Below, in pieces: positions 4,812-7,223 of a DNA stretch of 7,223 nt (its first letter is position 1; each line of letters begins with the position of its first letter). Under the pieces are notes generated by a model. That model was not told the DNA's origin. It did no database searches and saw only the letters and a program-made list of their open reading frames with translations. This stretch comes from Candidatus Poseidoniaceae archaeon (GTDB taxonomy: Archaea; Thermoplasmatota; Poseidoniia; Poseidoniales; Poseidoniaceae). The position numbers and the translations under genes are program-made. The stretch lies in the NCBI GenBank assembly GCA_029250385.1, contig JAQXFJ010000264.1, positions 1-7,223 of the forward strand, given 5' to 3'.

Positions 4812-7223
4812 TTATTTTGCTAGTTGCCTTAGAACGGTATGCAGTATACCGCCATTACGATAATAATCAACTTCCACTGGAGTGTCAAGTCTTACTTGTG
4901 CCTCGAAGGTAAGTGAAGTGCCATCAAGTCTTGTTGCTGTTATTGTCAACACTTGCAATGGTTGAACATCATTTGTCACCGGAACATCATACCTTTCAGA
5001 ACCATCAAGCCCTAGGCTTTCATGGCTTTCACCTTCTTTGAAGGTTAATGGCAAAACACCCATTCCGACCAAATTAGAACGATGTATTCTTTCAAATGAA
5101 GTAGCAATTACTGCTTTTACTCCGAGTAAATAAGTCCCTTTAGCAGCCCAATCTCTAGATGAACCAGTACCATATTGTGAACCTGCAAGAACTACCTTAG
5201 GACCATCAAAAGCATTAGCCGCATCAAATACTGAAACAATGTCTCCTGATTGTGGGTGTTTGGCAAATCCACCCTCGGTACCTGGCGCCATTTGGTTACG
5301 AATCCTAACATTGGCAAAGGTTCCACGCATCATTATTTCATGATTGCCGCGCCGACTACCAAACGAATTGAAATCTTCCCGCTCAACCCCTCTCTCGACT
5401 AGCCACTTACCTGCAGGCCCGCTTGCCGGGAATGAGCCGGCTGGAGAGATGTGATCGGTAGTAATTGAATCCCCAAGTTTTAGCAGAACTGCGGCTTGTT
5501 CAATCGGTTGGATTGGCGACGGTTCAGCAGATAGGTCGGAAAAGAAGGTTGGTAATCGGATGTAGGTTGAATCGGTTTCCCATGGATATAATGGAGTATC
5601 TTTAGCAGGTATTGAATCCCATCTTGGCTCATTCATGGCATCTGCATAACGTTGCCTGAACATGCTTGGAGTAATGACTGAAAGGGCCTTCGTTAATTCC
5701 TCATCAGATGGCCAAACTTCAGACATCATTACTGGTTTACCATTAGTATCAAAGCCTAATGGTTCAGTAGCCAAATCAACTTCTAAGCTACCGGCAATGG
5801 CATAAGCAACAACTAACGGTGGGCTTGCTAAATAAGATGCCTTAACCTTACTGTGAACTCTTCCTTCAAAGTTTCTGTTGCCGGAAATTACCGAACCCAC
5901 AATGAGACCTGCTTCGTCGATCGCTGCATCTATTTCCTCACTCAACGGTCCTGAATTACCAATACAAGTGGTGCAACCGTAACCGACTACATTGAAGCCC
6001 ATGGCATTTAGGTCATCTTGCAGACCTGTCGCTTCATAATACTCTGTAACCACACGGCTACCTGGTGCAAGAGAAGTTTTGACCCACGGCTTGACTGTAA
6101 GACCTCGTTGCCGAGCATTCCTTGCAAGTAGTCCTGCGGCCAACATGACGCCGGGATTGGATGTATTGGTACATGATGTGATTGCCGCAATAACAACATC
6201 ACCATGATTTAGATCATAACGCTGACCGTCTGTTTCAATAATGGCACTCTTCGACAAATCACTTTCTGCCAAACCGTGCCCTTGGTGGCCAACTTCAGCA
6301 GTTAACGTCTCGGCAAAATGCTGCTTCATATTGGTCAAGTCTACTCGATCTTGCGGTCGTTTTGGACCTGCTAATGCTGGCTCTATTGTAGTTAAATCCA
6401 GTTCTAAGGTTGCAGTATAAGATTTCTCAGCATCACTTGAATTATACCAAAGGCCTTGTGCCTTGCAATATTCTTCGACTCCGGTTATTGCTGAATCTTC
6501 TCGCCCTGTCAACCTAAGATATTCTAGAGTTCGTTCATCAACTGGGAAAAATCCGCAAGTTGCTCCGTATTCAGGAGCCATGTTGGCAATCGTTGCCCGG
6601 TCGGCTAAAGTAAGCGCTGCCATACCACTGCCAAAGAACTCGACAAATTTCCCAACTACGCCATGTTCCCTTAGTATTTCTACAATACGTAAAGTCATGT
6701 CAGTTGCCGTTACACCGGGATTAAGTGAGCCCGTTAATCTAACTCCAACGACGTCTGGAGCTAGCATGTAAATTGGTTGGCCAAGCATAACTGCCTCCGC
6801 TTCAATCCCGCCAACACCCCATCCAAGCACTCCAAGACCATTGATCATTGTAGTGTGTGAATCAGTTCCGACCAATGTGTCGGCAAGCCAAATGCCGTTT
6901 TCTTGCCTAGCAACACTTGCTAAAAATTCAAGATTCACTTGGTGGACAATACCTCTTGATGGTGGTACGACTTGAAAATCTTTTAGTGACTTCTGCCCCC
7001 ATTTAAGAAATGTATAGCGCTCCATATTACGATGATATTCGATATCTAGATTCATGTCCAAAGCATTGCTATGAGCGCCAGAAACGTCGACTTGAACTGA
7101 GTGATCAATCACTAGGTCCACTGGGACTTGAGGATTAACCTTACTGGGATCTCCGCCCATCTCAACCATGGCATCCCTTAACGCTGCCAAATCAACTACT
7201 GCGGGAACGCCGGTGAAATCTTG
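4812..7223 (-). CDS. acnA: Aconitate hydratase (AcnA/IRP1 type), N-terminus beyond the window
   Basis: This is a cytoplasmic [4Fe-4S] enzyme that interconverts citrate and isocitrate through cis-aconitate in the TCA cycle. The window holds 803 codons plus TAA. The frame is open to the right edge, beginning QDFTGVPAVVDL. The TTG at 7190 is internal to this conserved block and is not the start. Cluster cysteines are at fragment residue 351 (in TSCTNTSNP; codon 6171-6173) and at 417 and 420 (in GCTTCIG; 5973-5975 and 5964-5966). Adding 86 gives 437, 503 and 506, exactly the human IRP1 positions, so about 86 residues are missing and the full length is near 889. Substrate-site arginines are in NRNFEGRVH (about 5859-5881), SRRGNHEIMMRGTFAN and SSRDWAAKGTYLLG of the C-terminal swivel domain. 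GTDSHTTMINGLGVLGWG is also intact. No frameshift or missing active-site residue is seen. Nothing indicates an RNA-binding (IRP) role. The type is common in bacteria and patchy in archaea. Confidence 0.98.
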   Translation of the reverse strand, partial: QDFTGVPAVVDLAALRDAMVEMGGDPSKVNPQVPVDLVIDHSVQVDVSGAHSNALDMNLDIEYHRNMERYTFLKWGQKSLKDFQVVPPSRGIVHQVNLEFLASVARQENGIWLADTLVGTDSHTTMINGLGVLGWGVGGIEAEAVMLGQPIYMLAPDVVGVRLTGSLNPGVTATDMTLRIVEILREHGVVGKFVEFFGSGMAALTLADRATIANMAPEYGATCGFFPVDERTLEYLRLTGREDSAITGVEEYCKAQGLWYNSSDAEKSYTATLELDLTTIEPALAGPKRPQDRVDLTNMKQHFAETLTAEVGHQGHGLAESDLSKSAIIETDGQRYDLNHGDVVIAAITSCTNTSNPGVMLAAGLLARNARQRGLTVKPWVKTSLAPGSRVVTEYYEATGLQDDLNAMGFNVVGYGCTTCIGNSGPLSEEIDAAIDEAGLIVGSVISGNRNFEGRVHSKVKASYLASPPLVVAYAIAGSLEVDLATEPLGFDTNGKPVMMSEVWPSDEELTKALSVITPSMFRQRYADAMNEPRWDSIPAKDTPLYPWETDSTYIRLPTFFSDLSAEPSPIQPIEQAAVLLKLGDSITTDHISPAGSFPASGPAGKWLVERGVEREDFNSFGSRRGNHEIMMRGTFANVRIRNQMAPGTEGGFAKHPQSGDIVSVFDAANAFDGPKVVLAGSQYGTGSSRDWAAKGTYLLGVKAVIATSFERIHRSNLVGMGVLPLTFKEGESHESLGLDGSERYDVPVTNDVQPLQVLTITATRLDGTSLTFEAQVRLDTPVEVDYYRNGGILHTVLRQLAK

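Noticed and set aside
6463..6771. Plus-strand frame of 102 codons
   Set aside because: It is antisense to highly conserved aconitase sequence, which fully explains the constraint there.
7188..7190. TTG as the aconitase start codon
   Set aside because: The frame continues upstream to the window edge with QDFTGVPAVVD, a conserved internal block of AcnA. The real start is about 86 residues further out.

Overview
All three genes in this window lie on the minus strand, so transcription runs from the right edge to the left. In that order they are the 3'-most roughly nine tenths of an aconitase gene (4812-7223), a 224-residue protein of unknown function with a winged-helix-like tail (4098-4772), and the first 1324 codons of a very large secreted surface protein that runs off the left edge (1-3973). 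I see no credible gene on the plus strand, and no RNA gene, mobile element or CRISPR array.

The sequence looks moderately AT-rich. A large Asp/Asn-rich exported mosaic protein (FG-GAP-type repeats, CARDB-like and jelly-roll modules), short intergenic gaps, few clear Shine-Dalgarno sites, and a bacterial-type AcnA/IRP1 aconitase next to an archaeal-looking small protein would fit a marine planktonic euryarchaeon such as Marine Group II/III (Ca. Poseidoniia). This is inference. No rRNA or other phylogenetic marker is present, and a marine bacterium is not excluded.

Aconitase and the 224-aa gene are 39 bases apart with a good ribosome-binding site between them, so they are probably co-transcribed. 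A 124-base gap then separates the 224-aa gene from the surface protein. It holds two perfect 6-bp inverted repeats and a weak TATA-like element, so the surface protein may be its own transcription unit. Aconitase is a cytoplasmic TCA-cycle enzyme and the surface protein is exported. Nothing in the sequence shows that the three genes share a pathway.

I did not find a convincing new multi-gene system. The best leads are the unassigned 224-aa protein, the duplicated module architecture of the surface protein, and the paired inverted repeats in front of it.
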